In this document: positions 1 through 8,688 of the stretch, piece by piece | Layout: each line of letters starts with the position of its first letter | How positions within the stretch are numbered: position 1 is the stretch's first letter | Origin: JBFLVQ01 sp040758525 | GTDB taxonomy: Bacteria; Acidobacteriota; Blastocatellia; Chloracidobacteriales; JADJPF01 | DNA: 33,271 nt | Reading direction: 5' to 3' | NCBI GenBank assembly: GCA_040758525.1 | Contig: JBFLVQ010000023.1 | Span: forward strand, 1-33,271 | Made by a program: the position numbers and the translations under genes | The notes under the pieces: model-generated | Database searches by the model: none | What the model was told of the DNA's origin: nothing | What the model saw: only the letters and a program-made list of their open reading frames with translations

Positions 1-195
1 AAGCAGGTCCGTTGGGGAGCATTCAAAGCCAGTGGTGGTAAAGAGACACTTACTGTTTACGAAAGGATCTATGATCAAAATGGCAACGGTTGGACCGATG
101 TGTCGGCCTGGTATTGGGCTGCGATACTGGGCAAAACAGAATCACCTTGGTGGGCAATAACCATTGCTACACATTCAGAAACACCTCCTCGCTAA
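1..195 (+). CDS. 3' end of an unrecognised protein (5' truncated)
   Basis: The reading frame is open from the first base and stops at TAA 193-195, giving the last 64 residues of a protein whose start lies outside the window. The fragment is rich in Trp and Gly (motifs such as NGNGWTD and WYWAA) and ends in TPPR. The NGNGW stretch looks like a beta-turn-rich extracytoplasmic or secreted segment, but I recognise no family. The next gene on the same strand begins about 130 bases later. The frame is supported only by its openness and plausible composition. Confidence 0.5.
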   Translation, partial: KQVRWGAFKASGGKETLTVYERIYDQNGNGWTDVSAWYWAAILGKTESPWWAITIATHSETPPR

Positions 196-324
196 TCACC
201 TCTTCAGGAAATTCCTTAGGCGATCAATCATTTGCGGATCGAGTTGGGAAGACACTTTACACGATCTAACAAAATTGCTATATATATGCCAAGTGTGAAT
301 AAGTTGGTACTAGACATTGTGGTC

Positions 325-1053
325 ATGGAAACGCTCAATTATTACAACTATTTCACGGAAGTAGAAGAGGCTTTTGTCAGTCGGCGAGGTGCGCCAATGT
401 GGATATCGCCGCTTGATTGGGCATTAGTGCAGAGTTGGAAAGATATGGGTATTCCGCTTCACATTGTCCTACGCGGTATCAATAAATCGTTTGAAGGTGC
501 AGATGAACTTTCGCGGCGTGGCAAGCGTGTCAACACACTATTTTATTGTCAGCAGGAAGTGATCTCAAATTTTAAGGATTATGTAGAATCACAGGTTGGT
601 GCCAGTAACAACGGTACTGCTAAGAATACTTCTGAAGCAGCACTGTTTCCCAAACAAGAGGTAGTCAATTTTATCTCTATGCGTCGTGAAGAACTCACGC
701 AGGCACGGGTGCATGCATTTGAAGTGGGTTATGGCAATCTTACTGAAGCACTTTGGCGTGCAATATCAAGACTTGCTGATATTATAAGCGAACTTAATCG
801 TACCAATGGCATTAATGCAGAAGCGCTCGAACGTGACCTCACGCTATTAGAGAATATGATCTATGAAAGTCTGCGTAGTGATATCTCAACAGAAGAGTTG
901 GAAGAGATTAGCGCAGAAGCCGATCAGCAACTGCGCCCACATAAAAAACGTATGGAGCCAGAAATCTACCAGCAGACACGTGAAAATTATATTGCTAAGC
1001 GACTAAGAGAAATGCATTTCATTCCCCGCCTGAGCCTCTTCTATATGCTTTAA
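325..1053 (+). CDS. Hypothetical protein, mostly helical
   Basis: This encodes 242 residues from ATG 325 (METLNYYNYFTE). The frame stays open upstream to a TTG at 232 and an ATG at 286. I chose 325 because the compact, conserved-looking part begins there and the upstream residues read like translated leader. No strong Shine-Dalgarno decides the question. The protein has an aromatic N-terminal part (NYYNYFTEVEEAF, then a DWALV.SWKDMGIPLH segment) and a charged, predicted helical C-terminal half. It has no signal peptide, no membrane segment and no catalytic motif I can name. It converges with glmS, with 23 bases between the stop codons. The function is unknown; it looks like a conserved lineage-specific cytosolic protein. 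Confidence 0.7.
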   Translation: METLNYYNYFTEVEEAFVSRRGAPMWISPLDWALVQSWKDMGIPLHIVLRGINKSFEGADELSRRGKRVNTLFYCQQEVISNFKDYVESQVGASNNGTAKNTSEAALFPKQEVVNFISMRREELTQARVHAFEVGYGNLTEALWRAISRLADIISELNRTNGINAEALERDLTLLENMIYESLRSDISTEELEEISAEADQQLRPHKKRMEPEIYQQTRENYIAKRLREMHFIPRLSLFYML

Positions 1054-1076
1054 CACCCTCATAACAGACAAAATTC

Positions 1077-2933
1077 TTACTCCACAGTAACCGATTTAGC
1101 GAGATTACGTGGTTGATCAACATCACAGCCACGTCGCACTGCAATATGATAGGCAAGTAGTTGCAGTGGCAATACCGAAAGCACTGGTGAAAGCAGATCG
1201 GTAGTAGGAGGAATTTCAATTATATAATCGGCCATTTCCTTTACTTCCTGATCGCCTTCTGTTACTACGGCAACGACACGGCCATCACGTGCCTTCACTT
1301 CTACTATATTTGAGAGAGTCTTTTCATAACGTAGTTCTGAGGCTGGATTGCCGATTTCGCGAGGCGCAACAAAGACTACAGGAAGCTGGCCATCGATAAG
1401 TGCATTCGGTCCATGTTTCATTTCTCCGGCTGGGTAGCCTTCCGCATGAATGTAACTGATCTCTTTAAGTTTTAGTGCTCCTTCCAGCGCTACAGGGAAG
1501 TTGATACCACGACCTAGATAGAGAAAATCGCTGGAACGGAAAAACTCTTTGGAAAGATCTGAGATTAGATCATCTTTACCAAGTAATGCCTCGATCTTAA
1601 CAGGAATCTCATTAAGGTCAGCAATATATTTACGGCAGGCTTCTGGCGAGAGTGTACCGCGTTGCTGGGCAAGATAGAGAGCAAATAGATATAGGGCGAC
1701 CATCTGTGATGTAAAGGCTTTGGTTGATGCGACACCAATTTCCGGACCAGCATGAGTAAGGATTGTACCGTGCGACTCGCGTGTCACCATAGAACCTTTT
1801 ACATTACACACGGCAAGGATACGACAATCATGCTCTTTTGCCTTACGTAGTGCAGCAATGGTATCAGCAGTCTCACCCGATTGTGTGATCACCATCAACA
1901 TTGTGCGATCGTCAAGTATCGGATTTCGGTAACGAAACTCACTTGCGTAATCGACTTCGACAGGGATACGTGCCAATTCTTCGATCATATATTTGCCAAC
2001 TAATGCAGCATGCCAACTGGTGCCACAGGCAGCGATCTTGATATTGGTCATACGTTGGAAATCTTCTATGCTAATATCCATCTCATCAAGGTAGATCTTG
2101 CCTGATTCCACCGACTCTCGATCCTGGATCGTCTCTCGCACAGCACGTGGTTGCTCGTAAATCTCTTTGAGCATAAAGTGCTTGAAACCACCCTTCTCAG
2201 CCATTATGGGATCCCAAGTTATCCGCTGACGTAAAGGGGTAACAGAATTGCCATCGAAATCGGTAGTGATCACACCGCTTTGAGTGAGTACAGCCATCTC
2301 GCCATCGCCTAGGAAGAAAACATCGCGAGTATGATATAGGACCGCAGGGATATCTGAAGCAATAAAATATTCATTATTACCAAGACCAATAACTACTGGA
2401 GGGCCTTGGCGTAGAGCAATAATTTTATCTTGGTCATCGGCTGATAAAACCGCTAGCGCAAAGATCCCTTTCAACTCGCGAGCCGCGCGACGTACCGCAT
2501 TCTCAAGATTATGTTCTTCATCCAAATATTTTTCGATCAGATGCGCAACCGCTTCTGTGTCGGTTTCTGTAACAAAGAGATGATCTTCTTGTTGTAGCGC
2601 TCGTTTGATCGAGAGATAATTTTCGATAATACCATTATGTACTACGACGATCCGGCCACTACAATCACGATGAGGATGAGCATTCTCTTCAGTAGGCCGA
2701 CCATGTGTAGCCCAGCGAGTATGACCTAATCCATATGTGCCATCGAGTGGATGTAAGCGAATTGATTCTTCAAGATTTCTTAACTTACCAGAAGCGCGTC
2801 GGACTTCTAGATTATTGTTGTTAGCAACGGCAATTCCCGCCGAGTCGTAACCACGATATTCTAGACGGCGTAGACCATCGAGAATCACATCGACAACTTG
2901 TTTGTTACCTACGTATCCAACAATGCCACACAT
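1077..2933 (-). CDS. glmS: Glutamine-fructose-6-phosphate aminotransferase (isomerizing)
   Basis: GlmS makes glucosamine-6-phosphate from fructose-6-phosphate and glutamine, the first step towards UDP-GlcNAc for peptidoglycan. The protein has 618 residues; E. coli GlmS has about 609. I chose the internal ATG at 2933 over the longer frame starting at 2957 because the mature enzyme needs Cys as residue 1, and MCGIVGY begins exactly there. The N-terminal class II glutaminase half shows HTRWATHG (residues 71-78) and HNGIIENY (from 99). The second half carries the two SIS sugar-isomerase domains, and the protein ends in the typical NLAKSVTVE. A candidate promoter lies 42-71 bases upstream. The leader is too short for a glmS ribozyme. 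Confidence 0.97.
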   Translation of the reverse strand: MCGIVGYVGNKQVVDVILDGLRRLEYRGYDSAGIAVANNNNLEVRRASGKLRNLEESIRLHPLDGTYGLGHTRWATHGRPTEENAHPHRDCSGRIVVVHNGIIENYLSIKRALQQEDHLFVTETDTEAVAHLIEKYLDEEHNLENAVRRAARELKGIFALAVLSADDQDKIIALRQGPPVVIGLGNNEYFIASDIPAVLYHTRDVFFLGDGEMAVLTQSGVITTDFDGNSVTPLRQRITWDPIMAEKGGFKHFMLKEIYEQPRAVRETIQDRESVESGKIYLDEMDISIEDFQRMTNIKIAACGTSWHAALVGKYMIEELARIPVEVDYASEFRYRNPILDDRTMLMVITQSGETADTIAALRKAKEHDCRILAVCNVKGSMVTRESHGTILTHAGPEIGVASTKAFTSQMVALYLFALYLAQQRGTLSPEACRKYIADLNEIPVKIEALLGKDDLISDLSKEFFRSSDFLYLGRGINFPVALEGALKLKEISYIHAEGYPAGEMKHGPNALIDGQLPVVFVAPREIGNPASELRYEKTLSNIVEVKARDGRVVAVVTEGDQEVKEMADYIIEIPPTTDLLSPVLSVLPLQLLAYHIAVRRGCDVDQPRNLAKSVTVE

Positions 2934-2974
2934 AAGTTCACCAGGTCCTTTCATCAAACAGATTTATTAGAGTG

Positions 2975-3004
2975 AATGTAGCAGAAAAAGCCGGTAAAGG
3001 ACAA
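2975..3004 (-). promoter_or_regulatory. Candidate glmS promoter with extended -10
   Basis: Reading the minus strand, TTGTCC (2999-3004) is followed after 18 bases by TACATT (2975-2980), which is preceded by TGC, an extended -10. The predicted transcription start near 2968 gives a leader of about 35 bases. The boxes match sigma-70 consensus at 4 of 6 bases each. This is assigned by eye. Confidence 0.4.
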
Positions 3005-3068
3005 CCTTAGATAGATCAAGCAAGTTTTCTTGTCTAGAGGGTTATGTAGAATTATATCTGAAATAGAG

Positions 3069-3962
3069 TTAGCGAAATCGTATCAGTTTGCCTTGATCAA
3101 CAATCTTACCAGTTTCACTAATAGCTGAATAACTGATCTGACGGGCATCGATTTCTATAAACATGAAATGATTATCTGTATCAAAATAGGCAGCCGTCAG
3201 TTCACTTTCTCTATCAGTATCACCTTGACGTGTCATACCTGCTGCGCCAGTAACAAAATAGATAATCCCTTGCTGTGGATGTGTGCGTTCATAAATATGA
3301 TCATGACCAGAAAAGACCATATGTACGCCATACTGAATAAAAAGCGGTTCAAGCTGCTGTCGTAAAGAGAGGTCTGAACCATGATAACGACCTGAAGAGT
3401 AGAGCGGGTGATGAAAGAGCGCAAGTTTCCATCTTGCTTTGGAGGCACGCAATGCACCCTCTAACCAACCTAACTGTGTCCGATCTAAATCTGTTGAATC
3501 AAGGATAAAAATTTCCACTAACCCATTACCTTGGGAAAGCGAATAGTAGCATCGCTGGTTCATATTAAAGAGTGGATATTGGCACTGATCTTGGCGGCCA
3601 TGTATAACATCATGATTGCCAAGCGCAGCATAGAACTTTACACCAGCACGCAATAATGGAGCATAAGGCTGTTCAAAATAGCTTTGCAGTAGATGACCAC
3701 TGCCATCTGGATAGATGTTATCACCTACAGTAAGGACAAAATCGAAGGGGTTAGCTTGAAAAGTTGTATACATTTGCTGAGCGGTGGCAAATTGATCATT
3801 ATTACCATTGCCCCAGTCACCGATAATTGCAAAGCGTAGCGAACTCTGAACCGGTGCGGCGCTTACAAATGCAACAGGGTTGACTAACACTCCCGCAGTT
3901 AGCGTAGCAATTGAGAGGATTGCTTTTCGCCGGCTGATATTATTACTCTCACCATTTGACAT
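3069..3962 (-). CDS. Exported metallophosphoesterase (acid phosphatase-like)
   Basis: This 297-residue protein is a calcineurin-like metallophosphoesterase resembling the tartrate-resistant/purple acid phosphatase branch. The metal-binding blocks appear in order: GDWG (48-51), GDNIYPDG (80-87), GNHD (115-118), FHHP (183-186) and GHDH (219-222). The N-terminus has SRRKAIL followed by a hydrophobic stretch and a small-residue cleavage region, which looks like a Tat signal, so the folded metalloenzyme is probably exported. I chose ATG 3962 rather than ATG 3971 because AAGGA lies eight bases upstream of it. It may release phosphate from periplasmic or extracellular esters; the substrate cannot be read from sequence. 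It lies upstream of glmS on the same strand, separated by 135 bases with its own promoter candidate, so co-transcription is not needed. Confidence 0.88.
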   Translation of the reverse strand: MSNGESNNISRRKAILSIATLTAGVLVNPVAFVSAAPVQSSLRFAIIGDWGNGNNDQFATAQQMYTTFQANPFDFVLTVGDNIYPDGSGHLLQSYFEQPYAPLLRAGVKFYAALGNHDVIHGRQDQCQYPLFNMNQRCYYSLSQGNGLVEIFILDSTDLDRTQLGWLEGALRASKARWKLALFHHPLYSSGRYHGSDLSLRQQLEPLFIQYGVHMVFSGHDHIYERTHPQQGIIYFVTGAAGMTRQGDTDRESELTAAYFDTDNHFMFIEIDARQISYSAISETGKIVDQGKLIRFR

Positions 3963-4108
3963 ACCACCCATCCTTATTTTCGAGAGGAGTATACAGAAGC
4001 CCGCAGGCTTTTACAAGAAATTGATTAATACGATGTAAAGAAAGGCTTAAGCAAGTAATCAGCTAATCTGGGGCTATAGTAGTGTAAGCGAGATAGGCAT
4101 GAATCAGG

Positions 4109-4125
4109 CATTCCGCCTTAGAATG
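4109..4125. promoter_or_regulatory. Operator-like inverted repeat 1 upstream of acnA
   Basis: CATTCCGCCTTAGAATG is a dyad with 5-base arms around a 7-base centre. It covers the presumed -35 region of the acnA promoter. A second copy at 4150-4166 shares the same pattern, and where the arm base differs the paired base differs too, so symmetry is preserved. This suggests a protein binding site. The binding protein is unknown. Confidence 0.45.
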
Positions 4126-4136
4126 TATAAGTTTTG

Positions 4137-4145
4137 TGCTAAAAT
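4137..4145 (+). promoter_or_regulatory. Candidate acnA extended -10 element
   Basis: TGCTAAAAT is a TGn extended -10 with TAAAAT (5 of 6 to consensus). The -35 position (CTTAGA, 4117-4122) is poor, as is usual for extended -10 promoters. The transcription start would be near 4152, giving a leader of about 50 bases. The promoter sits between two related inverted repeats. Confidence 0.4.
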
Positions 4146-4149
4146 GTAG

Positions 4150-4166
4150 CGTTCTGCTTTGGAACG
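4150..4166. promoter_or_regulatory. Operator-like inverted repeat 2 upstream of acnA
   Basis: CGTTCTGCTTTGGAACG has the same layout as the repeat at 4109-4125. The shared consensus is CRTTCYGCYTTRGAAYG. The two centres are 41 bases apart, close to four helical turns. This copy overlaps the predicted transcription start, the position expected for a repressor site. It could instead fold as a short hairpin at the 5' end of the mRNA. Confidence 0.45.
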
Positions 4167-4201
4167 TAAATTTAACTAAATATATATGTGGGTGGATGCC
4201 T

Positions 4202-7060
4202 ATGCCGCACAATCTCTTTAATACCCTGCAGTCTTTCGCGGTAAGTCCCGGGCGCACTGGTAAATTCTATTCCTTACCTCAACTGGAAAAAGAAGCAATC
4301 GGTCCTATCTCTCGATTGCCAGTTAGTATACGTATTGTACTGGAGTCAGTCTTACGTAACTGTGATGGCAAGAAGATTGTCGAGAATGATGTACATACAC
4401 TCGCCAATTGGCAACCAAAGGCGGAACGGACCGAGGAGATCCCCTTTATTGTAGCGCGAATTGTATTACAAGATTTCACCGGCGTGCCATTACTGGTTGA
4501 TCTTGCGGCAATGCGCTCGGCGGTCGCTCGCCTAGGCAAAAACTCCAAGATTATCGAACCACTTGTGCCTGTTGATCTGGTTGTCGATCACTCTGTACAA
4601 GTTGACTATTCTAATGGACCCAATGCGCTAAGACTCAATATGGAGATGGAGTTTAAGCGTAACCGGCTGCGTTACCAGTTTCTTAAATGGGGAATGCAGG
4701 CATTTCAGAGCTTCAAGGTTGTGCCGCCCGGTATTGGTATTGTACATCAGGTGAATCTAGAGTACTTGGCCAAAGGGGTATTGGAGAAGGATGGTGTCTA
4801 CTATCCAGATACACTAGTTGGTACTGATTCCCATACCACTATGGTCAATGGTTTAGGTATTGTAGGCTGGGGTGTAGGTGGTATTGAGGCAGAGGCTGGT
4901 ATGCTTGGTCAGCCGGTCTATTTCCTTACTCCAGATGTTGTGGGTGTGCATATGAGCGGCACACTAAGCGAGGGAGCAACCGCTACCGATCTAGTTCTAC
5001 ATGTCACTGAGATGTTACGCAAGGCCAAGGTTGTCGGCAAATTTGTCGAATTTCATGGTGAAGGCGCAGCCAGTCTATCATTACCAGATCGCGCTACGGT
5101 TGCCAATATGGCGCCTGAGTATGGTGCAACCATGGGTTTCTTCCCGATTGATGAAGAGACCTGTAATTATCTCAAGGCTACTGGCCGTTCTGCCGAACAG
5201 GTTGAAGCCTTCCGCAGTTACTTCCAGGCTCAAGGTCTGTTTGGAATGCCAGCTAAAGGTGAGATCGAATATAGTACTTTACTAGAGTTGGATCTATCAC
5301 AAGTTCATTCAAGTGTTTCTGGTCCCAAACGCCCACAGGATCGTATTGATTTACCAAAGCTGAAAGAGAAATTCACTGAACTTCTCCATAAACCTATCAC
5401 TGAGAATGGCTATAACAAGACCGACGATGATCTCAATAAGCGCTATCTGATCGATATTGGCGTCAATGGTACTAATGGTAAGCCATTAGTAGGTGGTGGT
5501 AAGCAAGAGACTGATGCGATCTTTTATGGTGAGTTGCAGAACACTAGTACGTTAACTGAGCAAGAGATGGTAGAGAATCGGCCAGCTCCGGATCGTATTG
5601 CCGAAGTGCCGCCAGAAGAGTTCCCTAATGCCCAAATTGATCTAGGCCATGGTGATGTATTGATTGCTGCCATTACCTCTTGTACCAATACCTCAAATCC
5701 GAGTGTAATGTTGGCAGCCGGAATTCTTGCTAAGAAAGCGGTTGAGAAAGGGCTAACAGTACGTCCTACAGTAAAAACTTCACTTGCGCCAGGCTCACGT
5801 GTAGTTACTGACTATTTAGCCAAGACCGGCTTGCAGCCATATCTTGATCAATTAGGCTTCTATCATGTTGGCTATGGTTGCACAACCTGTATAGGTAATT
5901 CCGGTCCACTGGATCCACGTATTGAAGAGGTAGTGACAAAGAATGATCTAATTGCAGCAAGTGTATTGAGTGGTAACCGCAATTTCGAAGCCCGTGTACA
6001 TCAGAGTATTAAGGCCAATTTCCTGATGAGTCCACCGCTGGTGGTCGCTTTTGCGCTGGCTGGGCATGTAGATATAGACTTCTCTAGTGAACCGATTGGC
6101 AAAGGCAACAATGATCAGGATGTTTATCTACGTGACATCTGGCCTAGCTTAGAGGAAGTACGTAGCTATCTACAGGCGGCGATGGATCCCCAAACCTTTC
6201 GACAGCTCTATCAGAATTTTGCTGATCAGAACCCGCTCTGGAATGAGATCCCTAGTAGTGTAGGAGATGTCTACCAATGGGATACAGAATCGACTTATAT
6301 TCAAGAGCCGCCCTTCTTCGATAAGTTCAGCATGGATGTAGATAAGGTAACTGATATCAAAAGTGCGCGGCCATTGGCGATATTTGGCGATTCAGTTACT
6401 ACTGATCACATAAGTCCAGCCGGCTCGATCAAAAAAGATTCACCGGCGGGTCGTTATTTGCTTGAGCATGGTGTCGTGTATGAAGACTTCAATAGTTATG
6501 GTTCACGACGTGGTAACGATCGTGTGATGACACGAGGCACTTTTGCCAATGTACGTATCAAGAATTTGATGGTGCCTGGTGTAGAAGGTGGTGTGACAAA
6601 CTATCAACCGCATGGCGAACGTATGAGCATCTATGATGCTGCTGTCAAGTATCAGGTGGCAAGTGTACCGTTGATCGTGTTGGCTGGCCAAGAGTATGGT
6701 ACAGGTAGTTCGCGCGACTGGGCTGCCAAAGGAACCCGCTTGTTAGGTGTGCGTGCAGTTATTGCACAGAGTTTTGAACGTATTCATCGCAGTAATCTTG
6801 TTGGTATGGGAGTACTGCCCTGTCAGTTTAAGGAGGGTGTAAGCGCACAATCACTTAAACTGGATGGTAGTGAGGTATTCGATATTCTAGGATTAGAGGC
6901 AGGAATTAAACCGCGCCAAGAGGTCACGCTGAGGATTCATCGCAGTAGTGGCGCTACTGAAGATGTACAGCTCATCTTGCGTATCGATACCCCTATAGAA
7001 ATTGAATACTACCAACATGGCGGTATTCTCCCTTATGTGCTACGAGAACTACTCAAGTAG
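4202..7060 (+). CDS. acnA: Aconitate hydratase (AcnA/IRP type)
   Basis: Aconitase interconverts citrate and isocitrate in the TCA cycle using a 4Fe-4S cluster. The cluster Cys ligands are visible as SCTNTSNP (Cys494) and GCTTCIGNSG (Cys560 and Cys563). The swivel domain follows, with GDSVTTDHISPAG and EYGTGSSRDWAAKG. The protein has 952 residues, about 60 more than E. coli AcnA. Much of the excess is a longer linker between the GPKRPQDR block and SCTNTS. I chose ATG 4202 (MPHNLFNTLQSF) because the family N-terminus begins there and GGTGG lies six bases upstream. ATG 4196 is two codons upstream, and the frame is open to 4136 through what appears to be the promoter. A single-gene transcript with dyad-controlled initiation is likely. 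Confidence 0.97.
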   Translation: MPHNLFNTLQSFAVSPGRTGKFYSLPQLEKEAIGPISRLPVSIRIVLESVLRNCDGKKIVENDVHTLANWQPKAERTEEIPFIVARIVLQDFTGVPLLVDLAAMRSAVARLGKNSKIIEPLVPVDLVVDHSVQVDYSNGPNALRLNMEMEFKRNRLRYQFLKWGMQAFQSFKVVPPGIGIVHQVNLEYLAKGVLEKDGVYYPDTLVGTDSHTTMVNGLGIVGWGVGGIEAEAGMLGQPVYFLTPDVVGVHMSGTLSEGATATDLVLHVTEMLRKAKVVGKFVEFHGEGAASLSLPDRATVANMAPEYGATMGFFPIDEETCNYLKATGRSAEQVEAFRSYFQAQGLFGMPAKGEIEYSTLLELDLSQVHSSVSGPKRPQDRIDLPKLKEKFTELLHKPITENGYNKTDDDLNKRYLIDIGVNGTNGKPLVGGGKQETDAIFYGELQNTSTLTEQEMVENRPAPDRIAEVPPEEFPNAQIDLGHGDVLIAAITSCTNTSNPSVMLAAGILAKKAVEKGLTVRPTVKTSLAPGSRVVTDYLAKTGLQPYLDQLGFYHVGYGCTTCIGNSGPLDPRIEEVVTKNDLIAASVLSGNRNFEARVHQSIKANFLMSPPLVVAFALAGHVDIDFSSEPIGKGNNDQDVYLRDIWPSLEEVRSYLQAAMDPQTFRQLYQNFADQNPLWNEIPSSVGDVYQWDTESTYIQEPPFFDKFSMDVDKVTDIKSARPLAIFGDSVTTDHISPAGSIKKDSPAGRYLLEHGVVYEDFNSYGSRRGNDRVMTRGTFANVRIKNLMVPGVEGGVTNYQPHGERMSIYDAAVKYQVASVPLIVLAGQEYGTGSSRDWAAKGTRLLGVRAVIAQSFERIHRSNLVGMGVLPCQFKEGVSAQSLKLDGSEVFDILGLEAGIKPRQEVTLRIHRSSGATEDVQLILRIDTPIEIEYYQHGGILPYVLRELLK

Positions 7061-7077
7061 ACTTCTTAACCAATAAG

Positions 7078-7119
7078 ATCGGCGACAGCGGGGAATTTGA
7101 CAACCCGGCTGTCACTGAT
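7078..7119. other. Long imperfect hairpin after acnA
   Basis: A 16-base stem (7078-7093 with 7104-7119, two mismatches and one G.T) encloses a 10-base loop, 17 bases after the acnA stop. No T-run follows directly; the nearest, TTTTT, is about 18 bases further on. It could protect the acnA mRNA 3' end or act as a poor terminator. Confidence 0.35.
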
Positions 7120-7297
7120 TAATAATTGGCAACGGATTTTTACAACACGGGCGGTTTCCACGTCATCATCTACAAAAGGCTCTCATTGCTGGAACTACCT
7201 CAGCCTAGCGGTGTCTAAGTATATAAAAATTTGTGCTAGACGGGATATAGGCAGAGTGTAAACTTATAGAAAGATTTTTATCGATAAGGAGATCAGT

Positions 7298-8539
7298 TTG
7301 CGCAAGACAAACTTTTTGCTTATTGCACTTTTACTATTAATTAGCACAACTATATTAGGCTCGGCACAAGCATATGATGAGGGTAGTGTAATAGATCCTG
7401 TGCAAGAGTCGACTGTCAAGTTGCTCTCTGGTACGCTGGCTGGGCTTGCTCCTGTAGGGGCGGCACGTAGTTATTCGCTAACTGCTCTTGAGACTTTACC
7501 AGATCGTGATATCTATTTGGAATATGGAATAAAAAGTCTTATTGAGCAGCAGTATGGCCGTTACCAGGTGCAGATATTTTTGGCTCAATACCCAGCACAG
7601 GCTTACGGGTTATATTCTTTCTATAGAGATCCTTTTGCTCCCGCAACCGATTTTGGGGTAGAAGGCGATCTAGATGTAGTAGAAGGACAGGTATGTTTCT
7701 GGCAGGGTCAACGTGTTATTCAAGTACGTGTTAATACTCAAGCAAAAGCTGATGGTAGTGATGCAGTACCGCAAATGCTTAAACTTGCTCAAACCCTGGC
7801 GGAACAGTTCAATGCCCTTGATATAAAGACCTATAGTGCTGAAGATGTCGCGGCTGCCAATCAGCCTCCGGCGGTTATACGTCATCTGCCAACTGGCAGT
7901 CTTAATCTCCGTGCTGCCCGTTATGTTTTAGGACCGCGTGCACTTGCCCGCTTGTTGCAACGAGATGTCAGTTCCTACACTTTTTATCCCAATTTTGGTA
8001 CCGAGGTAGCCATTGCCAGTTATGATCAGGGTAGTGAGTCTATGCGGTTGCTAATTATTGAATACCATACACCGCAACAAGCAGGAGATGCTTTTAACCG
8101 TCTGAACCAATACCGTAATAGTCTCTCGACTGGCGAACAAGCAAAGATGGTTCTTAACAGACAAGGCAATTATGTCGTTGAGGCAACCGGCTTCCAGGAC
8201 ACTGCTGCGGCGCAACGCACTGTTGATGCTGTGAAATATGATTATACGGTGAAATGGCTAACCGATCCGCCACTTTATGGAGGACGCACTTTTGAATCGG
8301 AAGCGGCCAAAACTGCCCAAATACTAGTGAGTGTCTTTGGTATTATCGGTATTACCGCCTTATCTGCATTAATAATAGGTGTTCCATTTGGTATTGTAAG
8401 GTTCTATCTGCGTCGGCGTAATGCTCGTAACCAACCAGATCCTTTTACAGATGCGGGCGGGATGGTGCGCCTTAATCTGGATGAAATCGCTCTTCCCGGC
8501 TCTCATCAAGATCGTAAGATGTTAGGCAGCGGCTCTTAA
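7298..8539 (+). CDS. DUF6599-type exported membrane-anchored protein
   Basis: This 413-residue protein begins at a TTG codon. The start is decided by AAGGAGA ending five bases upstream and by the classic signal peptide that follows (residues 1-25, ending GSAQA). The long middle part has paired repeats in which a YGLYSF-type segment and a later GDAFNRL segment look related. I associate this arrangement with the DUF6599 family found in acidobacteria. One membrane helix spans about residues 340-370, followed by a basic cytosolic tail (YLRRRNARN), so the bulk of the protein lies outside the membrane. The function is unknown. The gene precedes a kinase gene by 149 bases, but a hairpin over its stop codon argues against full co-transcription. 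I am less sure of the family name than of the topology. Confidence 0.8.
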   Translation: MRKTNFLLIALLLLISTTILGSAQAYDEGSVIDPVQESTVKLLSGTLAGLAPVGAARSYSLTALETLPDRDIYLEYGIKSLIEQQYGRYQVQIFLAQYPAQAYGLYSFYRDPFAPATDFGVEGDLDVVEGQVCFWQGQRVIQVRVNTQAKADGSDAVPQMLKLAQTLAEQFNALDIKTYSAEDVAAANQPPAVIRHLPTGSLNLRAARYVLGPRALARLLQRDVSSYTFYPNFGTEVAIASYDQGSESMRLLIIEYHTPQQAGDAFNRLNQYRNSLSTGEQAKMVLNRQGNYVVEATGFQDTAAAQRTVDAVKYDYTVKWLTDPPLYGGRTFESEAAKTAQILVSVFGIIGITALSALIIGVPFGIVRFYLRRRNARNQPDPFTDAGGMVRLNLDEIALPGSHQDRKMLGSGS

Positions 8540-8547
8540 CCGCTGCC
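8525..8547 (+). terminator. Hairpin over the stop codon (possible terminator)
   Basis: GGCAGCGG (8525-8532) pairs perfectly with CCGCTGCC (8540-8547). The TAA stop codon lies in the 7-base loop. No U-tract follows, so it is not a standard intrinsic terminator. It could be a pausing or mRNA-protecting structure. Confidence 0.35.
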
Positions 8548-8688
8548 ATCCCTTCCTGAAAAACCTGGGTTTTCACGTTACAGATAGCTAAACGAAATAC
8601 AAGATAGTAAAATTCTTCGTTAATTATCAGATCAAATGAAGACCTATCGCACTACCTGGACGACCAGCCTAGCCAAGCGAGGTGATGA

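Noticed and set aside
2934..3068. A glmS ribozyme in the glmS leader
   Set aside because: The leader from the candidate promoter is about 35 bases, and the whole gap is 135 bases without the ribozyme's conserved core; such ribozymes are typical of Firmicutes.
4109..4166. The acnA dyads as LexA/SOS boxes
   Set aside because: Known LexA boxes place GAAC before GTTC or use direct GTTC repeats; the order and spacing here differ, and aconitase is not an SOS gene.
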